In this document: positions 1-8,552 of the stretch, piece after piece
Layout: the number at the start of each line of letters is the position of its first letter
Numbering within the stretch: position 1 is the first letter of the stretch
NCBI GenBank assembly: GCA_947367315.1
Contig: CANBDX010000024.1
Span: 1-34,608, forward strand
Reading direction: 5' to 3'
DNA: 34,608 nt
Origin: an uncultured Bacteroidales bacterium
GTDB taxonomy: Bacteria; Bacteroidota; Bacteroidia; Bacteroidales; UBA932
The notes under the pieces: generated by a model
Told to the model about the DNA's origin: nothing
Seen by the model: only the letters and a program-made list of their open reading frames with translations
Database searches by the model: none
Program-made: the position numbers and the translations under genes

Positions 1-270
1 ATACTTCTGGACAACAATCTTATTGAAAATGTCATTAGACCCTTAGCCCTCGGGCGTAAAAACTGGCTCTTCTGCGGCAATGACGCATCTGCATATAGAG
101 CCGCCATCGTCTACTCTTTGATAAGCTCATGTCAGAGCGCCGGAGTGGATCCTCGAGTATGGATGGAAGACGTCCTCTGCAAACTCCCTTACTACAATCG
201 CGACGGTCGCGATCTTACAGAGCTCCTCCCCAAGGACTGGGCGGCATCTCGCCAACACGTTACCGAATAG
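1..270 (+). CDS. IS66-family transposase, C-terminal fragment (5' cut by window edge)
   Basis: The frame is open from base 1 to a TAG at 268-270 (89 codons). It reads DNNLIENVIRPLALGRKNW, then a FCGNDASAYRAA segment and a SAGVDPRVWMEDVL segment. This is the conserved C-terminal block of IS66 (TnpC-type) DDE transposases; the Glu in the NNLIEN motif is the third acidic catalytic residue in that family. The ORF track missed it because the start lies outside the window, and listed overlapping ORFs 127-357 and 129-383 instead. It is followed by a hairpin and a plausible IS terminus, so the element ends here. Whether the full transposase is intact cannot be seen. Confidence 0.85.
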   Translation: MLLDNNLIENVIRPLALGRKNWLFCGNDASAYRAAIVYSLISSCQSAGVDPRVWMEDVLCKLPYYNRDGRDLTELLPKDWAASRQHVTE

Positions 271-309
271 CGCCAACTTGTTCCAACTCGGAACAACTTG
301 ATACAAATC

Positions 310-354
310 GGCTCCGAATCGTACAAAATCGTACAGACTCGGAGCCTTCTTTTT
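310..354 (+). terminator. Rho-independent terminator of the IS66 transposase
   Basis: GGCTCCGA pairs with TCGGAGCC, with inner GTAC/GTAC pairing possible, and TTCTTTTT follows directly. It sits 39 bp after the transposase stop. The T-run is on the plus strand only, so it serves the IS rather than the convergent heparinase gene. Confidence 0.65.
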
Positions 355-364
355 CAAATTGTCA

Positions 365-388
365 ATACGTGCTTCACCGGTAGGTTAC
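365..388. mobile_element. Probable right end of the IS66-family element
   Basis: The stretch ends in ...GCTTCACCGGTAGGTTAC; its reverse complement begins GTAACCTACCGGTGAAGC. IS66-family termini typically begin GTAA, so this is a plausible right inverted repeat. The left end and the 8-bp target duplication lie outside the window, so the exact boundary is inferred. Confidence 0.5.
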
Positions 389-391
389 TAT

Positions 392-2713
392 TTATCTGCG
401 GAGCTCGTATGAGCCTGGAGCGGCTTCGAAGTAGAGAGCGCCGTCCTCAGAATTTGCAGGAAGCAGAGGAATGAGCATCCTGCCATCCTTCCATATCTGC
501 CATGTGCCAGGGATAAGGTCCGTCACGAGGACCTTGACCTTCTCAGGAGATGAAGCCGGAATCTCAAACTTCACGCCACCCTTGAGAGGCTGTCCGTCAC
601 GGCTGAAGAGGACCACTCTGTCGGCGATGGCGGCACCGACCATCTTTTCGGCGTCTATCCTCGCTACAGGAAGTTCCTTCTGTGAGTTATCGGTCATCTG
701 CATCACATTAAGGAATACATTTTCCTTTGCAGGAGTCTTAGGAGTTACCTCCACCCTCCATTCTCCCCTCTCGTTGCATGGGTCAGGACGGGTTGTGGCC
801 GCATTAGGATAATTCTCTCCGAACACCCAGAAATCCTTGCCAGGGCCTCCGATCTTCTCCACATTCACGTCATCGGCCTCTGGAAGAAGCACGCTGCAGT
901 GGAGCTTTCCTGTATCGCCGTCCTTTGTGCGTGATACGGTGAATTCAGCCGCACCGGTCTGAGGCTCCTCGATGCTATGGAGCAGCCAGTACTTCCTGAA
1001 GGACGGGTCAGCCGAAACGATGTGGTCGAATACTATCAGGGCAGCCGGATGAGTCTCATTATCCAGATTGAGGAACACGAAAGACCTACGCACATCCTCT
1101 ACCTTGGCGGTATAAGCCTTGGTGATGTCACCCTTAAGGTAAGAGTACTCCGGAGCAAAGGCATCCGGACCGAAGCCGTGGGCCAGCGTCTTTCCTACTG
1201 TGTAGCTTTCGCTGAGGAGGTCCTTGAAGCTGCGGCATGTGTCCCAACGGTCACCAGGCATCCTCTGTCCGCCGTCGTTAGTCGCGAACTCGGTCTTGCC
1301 AGCGCCACCGTAGTTCCAGCAAGCGAACTTCTCCGACGGGTCATATACAAGGAGTGAGTTATGAGCGATGGTACGCTTGAAATAGTTCTTGTTATGAGGG
1401 CTGTTGTAGCCGCCTGAAGCACCCTGATACGAGCCTGAATCAATGGCAAGAGGGCCCTTGTAGTAGATCTGGAACGAGCCTCCGTCGAGGTGCTGATGGT
1501 TGCCGTAGAACTGTTCGTTCACCTTCATCTCGGCCACCACGCTGTTCTCTCCCCAGCCTGTCCTTGCAATCATCCATCCGAAAGGAGTGCCGCTGTAGCG
1601 TGTCAGAGGCAGGTCGTCAGGAGTCTTTCCCTTGAGATCGAAATCCCTCCACAGAAGCTCAAGCATGAGCATATGGGCTTCCGTGCTCGGCTTGCGCTCA
1701 TATTCGTAGGCGATATAAGGGTCACCGTAGTAGCTTGATGCAAGCATGGCAGGCTGCGAGAAAGACTGAGGACGGTTCCTCGGAGCTGGATTGCAGTCTC
1801 CGGAAGCCATGATCTGTCCGTCCGGACGGCGGCGGTATATCATATCATACAGGACAAACTGCTGGGAAGCATCATATATAGGTCCTGCACCCATCTTGTC
1901 GAATATCCACAGCGAGTTCATGTCGTTGGTGAAACGCACATTCACATAGCTGCTGCCCTGATGATAGTTCTGTCCTGCATAAGTGTAGTTGCGCACCCCG
2001 ATATAGTCCTCGAATATCATCTTCGCCACATAGTTATACATATCCGGATACTCGTCATATATCGCTATGCCGCACGAAAGCATGTCGCGGAGGACCATCC
2101 ACTCCGATGAATGTCCAGCGATAGGCTCGTTCCTTTTCGGAGGATAATGACACTCCATGGTATGGGCGATCCTCACGAACTCCTTCACATATTCTTCCCT
2201 TTCCTTAGGCTTCATCTGGTCGTAGCACCAGTCATAGACCATACCGCCGACCATGAGCATCGATCCGCTTGCGCGGGAAAGGTCGTTCTTGGTGCCGAAA
2301 TTGGTCCTGCGGAGAGTGTCGAGCATCGAGGTGATGGCTCTGCGGGCCTGCTTCTTATCGCCTTTGGTCAGATAATCGAGGGCCTGAAGCTGGACCTCGG
2401 AAGTGATTCCGCGCATCTGAGCATAATAGCGGAAACCCCAGTCTGTAACCTTGGCTTCCTCCTCAGGAGTACGAGGAACGGCCGCCTTGCGGAGTTTCTT
2501 GAGTATGGCCTGACCTTCCGGACGGGTCATCTTCACCTTGAGAGCAGGTATCTCCTCCGTCCTTATGAACACCCTCGGATGCTCCTTCGGAGGCAGCGGA
2601 ACGGTCACTCCGTCCATATCAGCCCATACGACCTTCTTTTCATCGCGCTCCTGCGCCGAAGCCGCCATGCATATCGCAACGGCTGCCACTGACATTAGAT
2701 ATCTTCTTATCAT
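392..2713 (-). CDS. Heparinase II-like heparin/heparan sulfate lyase (PL21)
   Basis: From the recalled sequence, this closely resembles Pedobacter heparinus heparinase II (HepB) along its whole length. Examples are the N-terminal VVWADMDGVTVPLPPKEHPR, GHSSEWM, YHQGSSYVNVRFTND, RRPDGQIMA, GNHQHLDGG and a C-terminal LVTDLIPGTWQIWKDGR. Counting from the ATG used here, the residues aligning with the HepB catalytic set are H201, E204, Y256 and H406. HepB-type enzymes eliminate uronosyl linkages in both heparin and heparan sulfate in the periplasm. The ORF track starts at a TTG (2734); the ATG at 2713 gives a compact signal peptide (MIRRYLMSVAAVAICMAASA|Q) and is preferred. Length (773 aa) is normal. 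The gene stands alone; its stop lies 3 bp from an IS66 end, so any former downstream partners are displaced or lost. Confidence 0.9.
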   Translation of the reverse strand: MIRRYLMSVAAVAICMAASAQERDEKKVVWADMDGVTVPLPPKEHPRVFIRTEEIPALKVKMTRPEGQAILKKLRKAAVPRTPEEEAKVTDWGFRYYAQMRGITSEVQLQALDYLTKGDKKQARRAITSMLDTLRRTNFGTKNDLSRASGSMLMVGGMVYDWCYDQMKPKEREEYVKEFVRIAHTMECHYPPKRNEPIAGHSSEWMVLRDMLSCGIAIYDEYPDMYNYVAKMIFEDYIGVRNYTYAGQNYHQGSSYVNVRFTNDMNSLWIFDKMGAGPIYDASQQFVLYDMIYRRRPDGQIMASGDCNPAPRNRPQSFSQPAMLASSYYGDPYIAYEYERKPSTEAHMLMLELLWRDFDLKGKTPDDLPLTRYSGTPFGWMIARTGWGENSVVAEMKVNEQFYGNHQHLDGGSFQIYYKGPLAIDSGSYQGASGGYNSPHNKNYFKRTIAHNSLLVYDPSEKFACWNYGGAGKTEFATNDGGQRMPGDRWDTCRSFKDLLSESYTVGKTLAHGFGPDAFAPEYSYLKGDITKAYTAKVEDVRRSFVFLNLDNETHPAALIVFDHIVSADPSFRKYWLLHSIEEPQTGAAEFTVSRTKDGDTGKLHCSVLLPEADDVNVEKIGGPGKDFWVFGENYPNAATTRPDPCNERGEWRVEVTPKTPAKENVFLNVMQMTDNSQKELPVARIDAEKMVGAAIADRVVLFSRDGQPLKGGVKFEIPASSPEKVKVLVTDLIPGTWQIWKDGRMLIPLLPANSEDGALYFEAAPGSYELRR

Positions 2714-2737
2714 AAATATCCGATATTTTTCCAAGCA

Positions 2738-2745
2738 CGAAGATA
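2738..2745 (-). promoter_or_regulatory. Candidate -7 element for the heparinase II gene
   Basis: On the minus strand this reads TATCTTCG, one mismatch from the Bacteroidales -7 consensus TAnnTTTG. It is 25 bp before the ATG. The -33 position would fall in one arm of the 12-bp inverted repeat just upstream. This is weak evidence by itself. Confidence 0.3.
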
Positions 2746-2753
2746 GTCATAAG

Positions 2754-2787
2754 ATATCCTGCACAGCCACCGACTTGTGCAGGATAT
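2754..2787. promoter_or_regulatory. Perfect 12-bp inverted repeat, candidate operator
   Basis: ATATCCTGCACA, ten bases, then TGTGCAGGATAT. It lies in the 165-bp gap between divergent heparinase and ftcD genes, so it cannot be an ordinary terminator for either. Its position about 41-74 bp upstream of the heparinase ATG fits an operator or a 5' regulatory hairpin. No regulator is encoded next to it. Confidence 0.45.
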
Positions 2788-2878
2788 TGTCAAATTTGTT
2801 CAAGAAGCACATCGCATCTGAATAAAAACCACTATCTTTATGGGATTAATTGAAAGTATCTGAAAATTTAACCCATAT

Positions 2879-4582
2879 ATGGAAAGAATCATTGAATGCG
2901 TGCCTAATTTCAGCGAAGGCCGCAACATGGAAGTAATCAATGCGATCGTTGCATCTATCGAAAAGGCAGGAGGAGTGAAGGTCCTTGACGTGGACCCGGG
3001 CGAGGCGACAAACCGTACGGTAGTGACATTCGTAGGCAGTCCGGAGGCTGTCGTGGAGGCTGCATTCCAGGGAGTCAGGACAGCAGGCGAACTCATCGAC
3101 ATGCGCAACCACCATGGAGCTCATCCTCGTTCGGGAGCTACAGATGTGCTTCCGCTCATCCCTATTTCAGGAATTACCCTTCAGGAGTGTGCTGAACTGG
3201 CAAGAAAGCTGGCTGAGCGCATTTATAATGAACTGGAAATCCCATGCTACTGTTATGAGGCCGCAGCCCAGAAGCCGGAACGCAAGAATCTTGCAGTATG
3301 CCGCGCAGGAGAGTACGAGGCTCTTCCGGAGAAGATGGGAGACCCTCAGCGCCAGCCGGACTTCGGCCCGGGATGCTATACCGAGCGTGCAGCTCAGGCA
3401 GGTGCCACCAACGTAGGCGCACGCGACTTCCTTATCGCAGTGAATTATAATCTCAATACGACTTCAACCCGTCGTGCAAACGCAATCGCTTTCGATGTGC
3501 GTGAGAAGGGCCGTCCGAAGAGAGAAGGCAATCCTATCACCGGAAAGATCGTTAAGGACGAGAACGGAAAGACCGTTATGATTCCTGGCACATTGAAGGG
3601 CTGCAAGGCCATCGGCTGGTTCATAGACGAATACGGCATCGCTCAGGTTTCCATGAACATAACAGACATCAACACCACTCCTCTACATGTAGCCTTCGAT
3701 GAGGTCTGCCGGGCTGCACAGGCCCGCGGCATCCGCGTGACAGGTACCGAGATCGTCGGTCTTGTACCAAAGCGCACCCTCATCGAGGCAGGCCGCTACT
3801 TCCTCGAGAAGCAGCAGCGCTCGACCGGTATCTCTGAGGAGGAAATCATGAAGATCGCCGTGAAGTCGATGGGACTTGACGACCTCAAGCCGTTCGACCC
3901 GCGCGAGAAGGTGGTGGAATTCCTGATTGAGGATCCCGCTGAAGCTGCAGCGCGCGAAAGACTGGTACGCATGACCTGCAAGGGCTTCGCTCACGAGACA
4001 GCATCAGAGTCCCCTGCTCCGGGCGGCGGATCGATCTCAGCTTATATGGGTGCTCTCGGAGCTGCTCTCGGAACCATGGTTGCCAACCTTTCTTCCCACA
4101 AGGCAGGCTGGGACGAGCGCTGGAAGGAGTTCTCAGACTGGGCCGACAAGGGCCAGGCCGTGCTCGGCAAACTGCTCGCCCTGGTAGATGAAGACACCGC
4201 CGCATTCGACAAGATCATGGCCGCCATCGGAATGCCTAAGGGCTCCGACGAGGAGAAGGCAGCACGCGCCGCCGCTCTCGAGGCAGCAACGCTCTATGCG
4301 ACTGAGGTTCCGCTCAAGACCATGAAGGCTGCCCTCGAAGTATTCCCTATAGTGAAGGCTATGGCATCTGAAGGCAACCCTGCATCGGTTTCAGACGCAG
4401 GCGTAGGCGCACTGGCAGCACGCAGCGCCGTACTCGGAGCTCAGATGAACGTACGCATCAACGCCGCCAGCCTTGCAGACCGCGAAGCAGCAGATAAGCT
4501 CTGCGCCGAAGCTGCCGAGATCGCTGCAGCCGCCATCGCCGCCGAAGCCGAGGTCCTTGAAATCGTAAATGCAAAACTATAA
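2879..4582 (+). CDS. ftcD: Bifunctional glutamate formimidoyltransferase / formimino-THF cyclodeaminase
   Basis: The N-terminal half (about 1-330) is formiminotransferase: MERIIECVPNFSEGRN at the start, and NHHGAHPRSGATDVLPLIPI containing H82, which coincides with the catalytic His of the animal enzyme. The C-terminal part (about 365-567) is a cyclodeaminase domain starting near SESPAPGGGSISAYMGALG and running into a helical Ala-rich end. The enzyme passes the formimino group of N-formimino-L-glutamate to tetrahydrofolate, then deaminates it to methenyl-THF, linking histidine breakdown to the one-carbon pool. At 567 aa it is full length for the fusion; several Bacteroidales instead carry a separate cyclodeaminase gene (fchA). 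It is first in an operon with hutU and hutH. The ATG at 2879 opens directly on the conserved N-terminus. No convincing promoter match is visible upstream. Confidence 0.93.
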   Translation: MERIIECVPNFSEGRNMEVINAIVASIEKAGGVKVLDVDPGEATNRTVVTFVGSPEAVVEAAFQGVRTAGELIDMRNHHGAHPRSGATDVLPLIPISGITLQECAELARKLAERIYNELEIPCYCYEAAAQKPERKNLAVCRAGEYEALPEKMGDPQRQPDFGPGCYTERAAQAGATNVGARDFLIAVNYNLNTTSTRRANAIAFDVREKGRPKREGNPITGKIVKDENGKTVMIPGTLKGCKAIGWFIDEYGIAQVSMNITDINTTPLHVAFDEVCRAAQARGIRVTGTEIVGLVPKRTLIEAGRYFLEKQQRSTGISEEEIMKIAVKSMGLDDLKPFDPREKVVEFLIEDPAEAAARERLVRMTCKGFAHETASESPAPGGGSISAYMGALGAALGTMVANLSSHKAGWDERWKEFSDWADKGQAVLGKLLALVDEDTAAFDKIMAAIGMPKGSDEEKAARAAALEAATLYATEVPLKTMKAALEVFPIVKAMASEGNPASVSDAGVGALAARSAVLGAQMNVRINAASLADREAADKLCAEAAEIAAAAIAAEAEVLEIVNAKL

Positions 4583-4726
4583 AGATTTCTCCACTCGTTT
4601 CACTCGGTCGTAATCGACGAAGTCGCTTGAGCGACAGCGAAAGAAATGACAATTTAAACGTTTCACTGTCATTTCGAGCAACATATTAATTGTCATTTCG
4701 AGCGACCGAAGGGAGTCGAGAAATCT
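4583..4726. repeat. Dispersed hairpin-type intergenic repeat, copy 1
   Basis: 144 bp bounded by AGATTTCTC...GAGAAATCT inverted ends, with internal copies of TCATTTCGAGC. It fills nearly the whole ftcD-hutU gap. It is almost identical to the copy at 6762-6904 and related to the one at 34163-34270. The ends and the strictly intergenic location fit a non-autonomous repeat (REP or MITE-like). In mRNA it would fold strongly between the two genes. Confidence 0.85.
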
Positions 4727-4741
4727 ATAAAACTAATATTT

Positions 4742-6760
4742 ATGACATTCCACGAAGATATTCTTGCAGGCATTCCGGCGGTACTTCCGGAGCCTAAGCC
4801 TTATGACACTACAGTGAGCCATGCCCCTAAGCGCAAGGAGATTCTCAGCGCTGAGGAAAAGGTGCTGGCGATCAAGAACGCCCTCCGCTACTTCCCTGCC
4901 GAGAACCACGAGGTGCTCGCAGCTGAGTTTGCCCAGGAGCTCAAGGAGTACGGCCGCATTTATATGTACCGTCTCCGTCCTGACTACGAGATGTATGCAC
5001 GCCCGATCGACGAGTACCCTGCGAAGTCGAAGCAGGCAGCTGCTATCATGGCCATGATCCAGAACAACCTGGACTACCGCGTGGCCCAGCATCCGCATGA
5101 GCTCATCACATACGGAGGAAACGGCGCCGTATTCCAGAACTGGGCACAGTACCGCCTCGTGATGCAGTACCTCGCCACAATGACCGACGAGCAGACTCTC
5201 GTGATGTACTCGGGCCATCCTCTCGGACTCTTCCCAAGCCACAAGGACGCCCCACGCGTGATCGTGACCAACGGAATGGTGATTCCGAACTATTCGAAGC
5301 CTGACCATTGGGAGAAGTTCAACGCCCTCGGAGTATCGCAGTATGGCCAGATGACTGCAGGTTCATATATGTATATAGGTCCTCAGGGCATCGTGCACGG
5401 TACGACAATCACAGTGATGAACGCTGCGCGCAAGCAGCTCAAGGCACGTGGTTTCGCCGGCACCGAGGAGAACATGAAGGGTATGCTCTTCGTGACCGCA
5501 GGTCTGGGAGGAATGTCGGGCGCACAGCCTAAGGCTGGCGTCATTTCGGGAGTCGTGAGCGTATGCGCAGAGGTAAATCCTCATGCAGCACACAAGAGAC
5601 ACAGTCAGGGCTGGGTAGACGAAATCCATACAGACCTCGACGAGCTCATACCACGCATCCGCAAGGCAGTGGCCGACAAGGAAGTCGTTTCAATAGCATA
5701 TCAGGGCAACGTCGTAGACCTCTGGGAGAGACTTGCCGAGGAGAATGTCCATGTAGACCTCGGATCAGACCAGACATCCCTCCACAACCCATGGGCCGGC
5801 GGATACTACCCTGCAGGATACTCATATGAGGAGTCCAACCGCATGATGGCCGAGGAGCCTGAGAAGTTCAGGGAGTGCGTGCAGGAATCTCTCCGCAGAC
5901 ATGCCGCAGCCGTGAACAAGCTGGCTGACAGAGGAATGTACTTCTTCGACTATGGCAACGCCTTCCTCCTCGAGGCATCACGCGCCGGTGCCGATGTGGT
6001 CCGTGAGGACGGCCGATTCAAGTATCCTTCATACGTACAGGACATCATGGGACCTCTCTTCTTCGACTACGGATTCGGACCTTTCAGATGGGTATGCATG
6101 TCAGAGAAGCCTGAGGACCTCGCCAAGTCTGATGCAATCGCAGCCCGCGTTCTCCGCGAGATTATGGCCCAGGCACCGGAAGAAATCCAGGGTCAGATGA
6201 TGGACAACATACGCTGGATCGAGGAGGCAGGCCGCAATAACCTTGTGGTAGGCTCACAGGCACGTATCCTCTACGCAGACTGCGAAGGCCGTACGAAGAT
6301 CGCACTCGCATTCAACGAGGCGATACGCAACGGCGAGATATCGGCTCCGATCGTTCTCGGACGTGACCACCACGATGTATCCGGAACAGACTCACCTTTC
6401 CGCGAGACTTCCAACATCTACGACGGTTCGCAGTTCTGTGCCGACATGGCAGTGCACAATGTCATCGGTGACGGATTCCGCGGTGCGACATGGGTATCTA
6501 TCCACAATGGCGGCGGAGTCGGCTGGGGAGAGGTTATGAACGGAGGATTCGGAATGGTCATCGACGGCTCTGCCGATTCGGACCGCCATATCCGGGAGAT
6601 GCTCCTTTGGGACGTGAACAACGGTATCGCACGCCGCAGCTGGGCTCGCAACGAGGGCGCGATGAACGCCATACGCCGCGAGATGGAGCGTACTCCAGGT
6701 CTGAAGGTAACCCTTCCTAACATCGCAGACGAAGAACTGATCAGAAATATTTTAGCATAA
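4742..6760 (+). CDS. hutU: Urocanate hydratase
   Basis: This cytoplasmic NAD+-dependent enzyme converts urocanate to imidazolone propionate, the second step of histidine degradation. Motifs seen are TAGLGGMSGAQPKAG (nucleotide-binding glycine-rich turn, about 252-266), SDQTSLHNPWAGGYYP (342-357) and QDIMGPLFFDYGFGPFRWVC (433-452), all characteristic of urocanases. At 672 aa it is about 110 residues longer than the roughly 557-aa proteobacterial enzyme; a longer form is familiar in Bacteroidetes. It sits between ftcD and hutH, each gap holding a copy of the same repeat, and was probably co-transcribed across them. The ATG at 4742 follows the repeat by 15 bp. Confidence 0.95.
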   Translation: MTFHEDILAGIPAVLPEPKPYDTTVSHAPKRKEILSAEEKVLAIKNALRYFPAENHEVLAAEFAQELKEYGRIYMYRLRPDYEMYARPIDEYPAKSKQAAAIMAMIQNNLDYRVAQHPHELITYGGNGAVFQNWAQYRLVMQYLATMTDEQTLVMYSGHPLGLFPSHKDAPRVIVTNGMVIPNYSKPDHWEKFNALGVSQYGQMTAGSYMYIGPQGIVHGTTITVMNAARKQLKARGFAGTEENMKGMLFVTAGLGGMSGAQPKAGVISGVVSVCAEVNPHAAHKRHSQGWVDEIHTDLDELIPRIRKAVADKEVVSIAYQGNVVDLWERLAEENVHVDLGSDQTSLHNPWAGGYYPAGYSYEESNRMMAEEPEKFRECVQESLRRHAAAVNKLADRGMYFFDYGNAFLLEASRAGADVVREDGRFKYPSYVQDIMGPLFFDYGFGPFRWVCMSEKPEDLAKSDAIAARVLREIMAQAPEEIQGQMMDNIRWIEEAGRNNLVVGSQARILYADCEGRTKIALAFNEAIRNGEISAPIVLGRDHHDVSGTDSPFRETSNIYDGSQFCADMAVHNVIGDGFRGATWVSIHNGGGVGWGEVMNGGFGMVIDGSADSDRHIREMLLWDVNNGIARRSWARNEGAMNAIRREMERTPGLKVTLPNIADEELIRNILA

Positions 6761-6761
6761 C

Positions 6762-6904
6762 GATTTCTCCACTCGTTTCACTCGGTCGTAATCGACGAAG
6801 TCGCTTGAGCGACAGCGGAAGAAATGACAATTGAATCGTATAACTGTCTTTTCGAGCGACATGTTAATTGTCATTTCGAGCGACCGAAGGGAGTCGAGAA
6901 TTCT
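6762..6904. repeat. Dispersed hairpin-type intergenic repeat, copy 2
   Basis: It begins GATTTCTCCACTCGTTTCAC and ends GAGTCGAGAATTCT, and matches copy 1 base for base over long stretches (only scattered differences). It fills the hutU-hutH gap. Its right arm is open in the hutH frame and creates a false upstream start at 6868. Confidence 0.85.
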
Positions 6905-6915
6905 ACAAAACAACT

Positions 6916-8388
6916 ATGACACATACAATTTCCAACAAGCATCTGACCATTGAAAAGGTCAATGAAATCGTTTCAAAGGGCCTCAAGATCGAGCTCAGCA
7001 AGGAGTCCGAGGCAGCCATTGTCAAATGCCGCAAATTCCTCGACAGCAAGATGGAGGACATCGGCAGACCTGTTTACGGAGTGACTACCGGATTCGGCTC
7101 ACTCTGCAACATCACCATACCGGCAGCAGACCTCTCAAGGCTTCAGCACAACCTAGTGATGTCACACGCATGCGGTACAGGCGAGACAGTCCGTCCTGAG
7201 ATAGTGAAGCTCATGCTCCTTCTCAAGGTTCAGTCTCTTTCATACGGATACTCGGGTGTACAACTCATTACCGTGCAGCGCCTGATGGACATGTTCAACA
7301 ACGATGTCCTTCCTGTGGTTTACCAGCAGGGCTCTCTCGGAGCATCCGGAGACCTCGCTCCGCTTGCCCACATGTGCCTTCCGCTCATCGGGCTTGGTGA
7401 AGTGCTTTACAAAGGTGAAGTGCGCCAGAGCGCCGATGTATGGAAAGAGCTTGGTTGGGAGCCGATAACTCTTCAGTCGAAGGAAGGACTGGCCCTTCTG
7501 AACGGCACCCAGTTCATGAGCGCACATGCAGTGTGGTCGCTCATCCAGGCAGAGCGTCTGTCCGACTGGGCCGACAAGATCGGAGCCATGTCGCTCGAGG
7601 CATATGACGGCCGCATAGAGCCATTCTACCCTCAGGTACATGAGGTACGCGCCCATAAGGGTCAGATAGAGACTGCGGCACATATCCGCGAGCTTCTTGA
7701 AGGCAGCGAGATCATACGCCAGAAGAAGGTACACGTGCAGGACCCGTATTCGTTCCGCTGCATCCCGCAGGTACACGGAGCCTCAAAGGACACCATCCGC
7801 TATGTGAAGTCAGTCATCGAGACAGAGATCAACAGCGCCACAGACAACCCTACGGTCTTCCCTGACGAGGACCTGATCATATCCGCAGGCAACTTCCACG
7901 GCCAGCCTATCGCCATCCCGATGGACATGCTGACTATCGCACTGTCTGAGCTGTCGAACATCTCCGAGCGCCGTATCTACAAGCTGATTTCCGGCCAGAG
8001 AGGTCTTCCGAACTTCCTCGTGGCAAAGCCAGGTCTGAACAGCGGCTTCATGATTCCTCAGTACACTGCGGCTTCCATCGTGAGCCAGAGCAAGGGGCTC
8101 TGCATGCCGGCATCTGCCGATTCCATCCCTTCGTCACAGGGGCAGGAAGACCATGTCAGCATGGGGGCAAACGCAGCCACCAAGCTCGTACGCGTAGTTG
8201 AGAACACCGAGAGAGTCCTCGCAATCGAGCTCTTCAATGCAGCCCAGGCACTTGAGTTCCGTCGTCCGCTGAAATCCTCATGGGCCATCGAGAAGATATT
8301 CGCCAAGTACCGCAAGACAGTACCGTTCATCGACGACGACCGATACATGCACCCACTCATCGAGAAATCGGTGGAGTTCCTGAAATAA
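6916..8388 (+). CDS. hutH: Histidine ammonia-lyase
   Basis: It deaminates L-histidine to urocanate, the first step of the pathway. The MIO cofactor tripeptide is visible as A143-S144-G145 in GSLGASGDLAPLAH; VYGVTTGFGSL near residue 53 and the TDNPT segment (INSATDNPTVF) are also typical of the aromatic ammonia-lyase family. The ORF track starts at 6868, but its first 16 residues (MSFRATEGSREF...) translate the intergenic repeat. The ATG at 6916 opens on a normal N-terminus and gives 490 aa, close to the usual 500. It is the last gene of the ftcD-hutU-hutH operon and is followed by a clear terminator. No hutI is present in the window. Confidence 0.95.
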   Translation: MTHTISNKHLTIEKVNEIVSKGLKIELSKESEAAIVKCRKFLDSKMEDIGRPVYGVTTGFGSLCNITIPAADLSRLQHNLVMSHACGTGETVRPEIVKLMLLLKVQSLSYGYSGVQLITVQRLMDMFNNDVLPVVYQQGSLGASGDLAPLAHMCLPLIGLGEVLYKGEVRQSADVWKELGWEPITLQSKEGLALLNGTQFMSAHAVWSLIQAERLSDWADKIGAMSLEAYDGRIEPFYPQVHEVRAHKGQIETAAHIRELLEGSEIIRQKKVHVQDPYSFRCIPQVHGASKDTIRYVKSVIETEINSATDNPTVFPDEDLIISAGNFHGQPIAIPMDMLTIALSELSNISERRIYKLISGQRGLPNFLVAKPGLNSGFMIPQYTAASIVSQSKGLCMPASADSIPSSQGQEDHVSMGANAATKLVRVVENTERVLAIELFNAAQALEFRRPLKSSWAIEKIFAKYRKTVPFIDDDRYMHPLIEKSVEFLK

Positions 8389-8397
8389 GAAAATCAG

Positions 8398-8442
8398 ACC
8401 GTCAGTCATCAATAAGTGCAAAAGATGACTGACGGTTCTTTT
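8398..8442 (+). terminator. Rho-independent terminator of the hut operon
   Basis: A 13-bp perfect stem, ACCGTCAGTCATC / GATGACTGACGGT, with a 13-nt loop, followed by TTCTTTT. It starts 10 bp after the hutH stop. Confidence 0.9.
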
Positions 8443-8479
8443 ATAAGGAAGTTATCAACGGGCCGCTACCATTCCGATG

Positions 8480-8519
8480 CCACGACGCAGGGAAATCAGC
8501 CCAAAACTTTGCGTCGCGG
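8480..8519. repeat. Imperfect hairpin of the CACGACGCAGGG family
   Basis: CCACGACGCAGGG pairs with CTTTGCGTCGCGG with mismatches. The loop and arms resemble the better-paired hairpin at 8553-8590, so both look like copies of one small palindromic repeat. Confidence 0.6.
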
Positions 8520-8552
8520 ACGGAAAGGAGCGCAGGAGGAAGAAAACAAGGA

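Noticed and set aside
27-400. ORFs 127-357 (minus) and 129-383 (plus)
   Set aside because: Both overlap the in-frame IS66 transposase end and its terminator hairpin; neither has a recognisable protein pattern.
2833-2840. TATCTTTA as the ftcD promoter -7 box
   Set aside because: One mismatch to consensus but no TTTG at the right distance; not enough to annotate.
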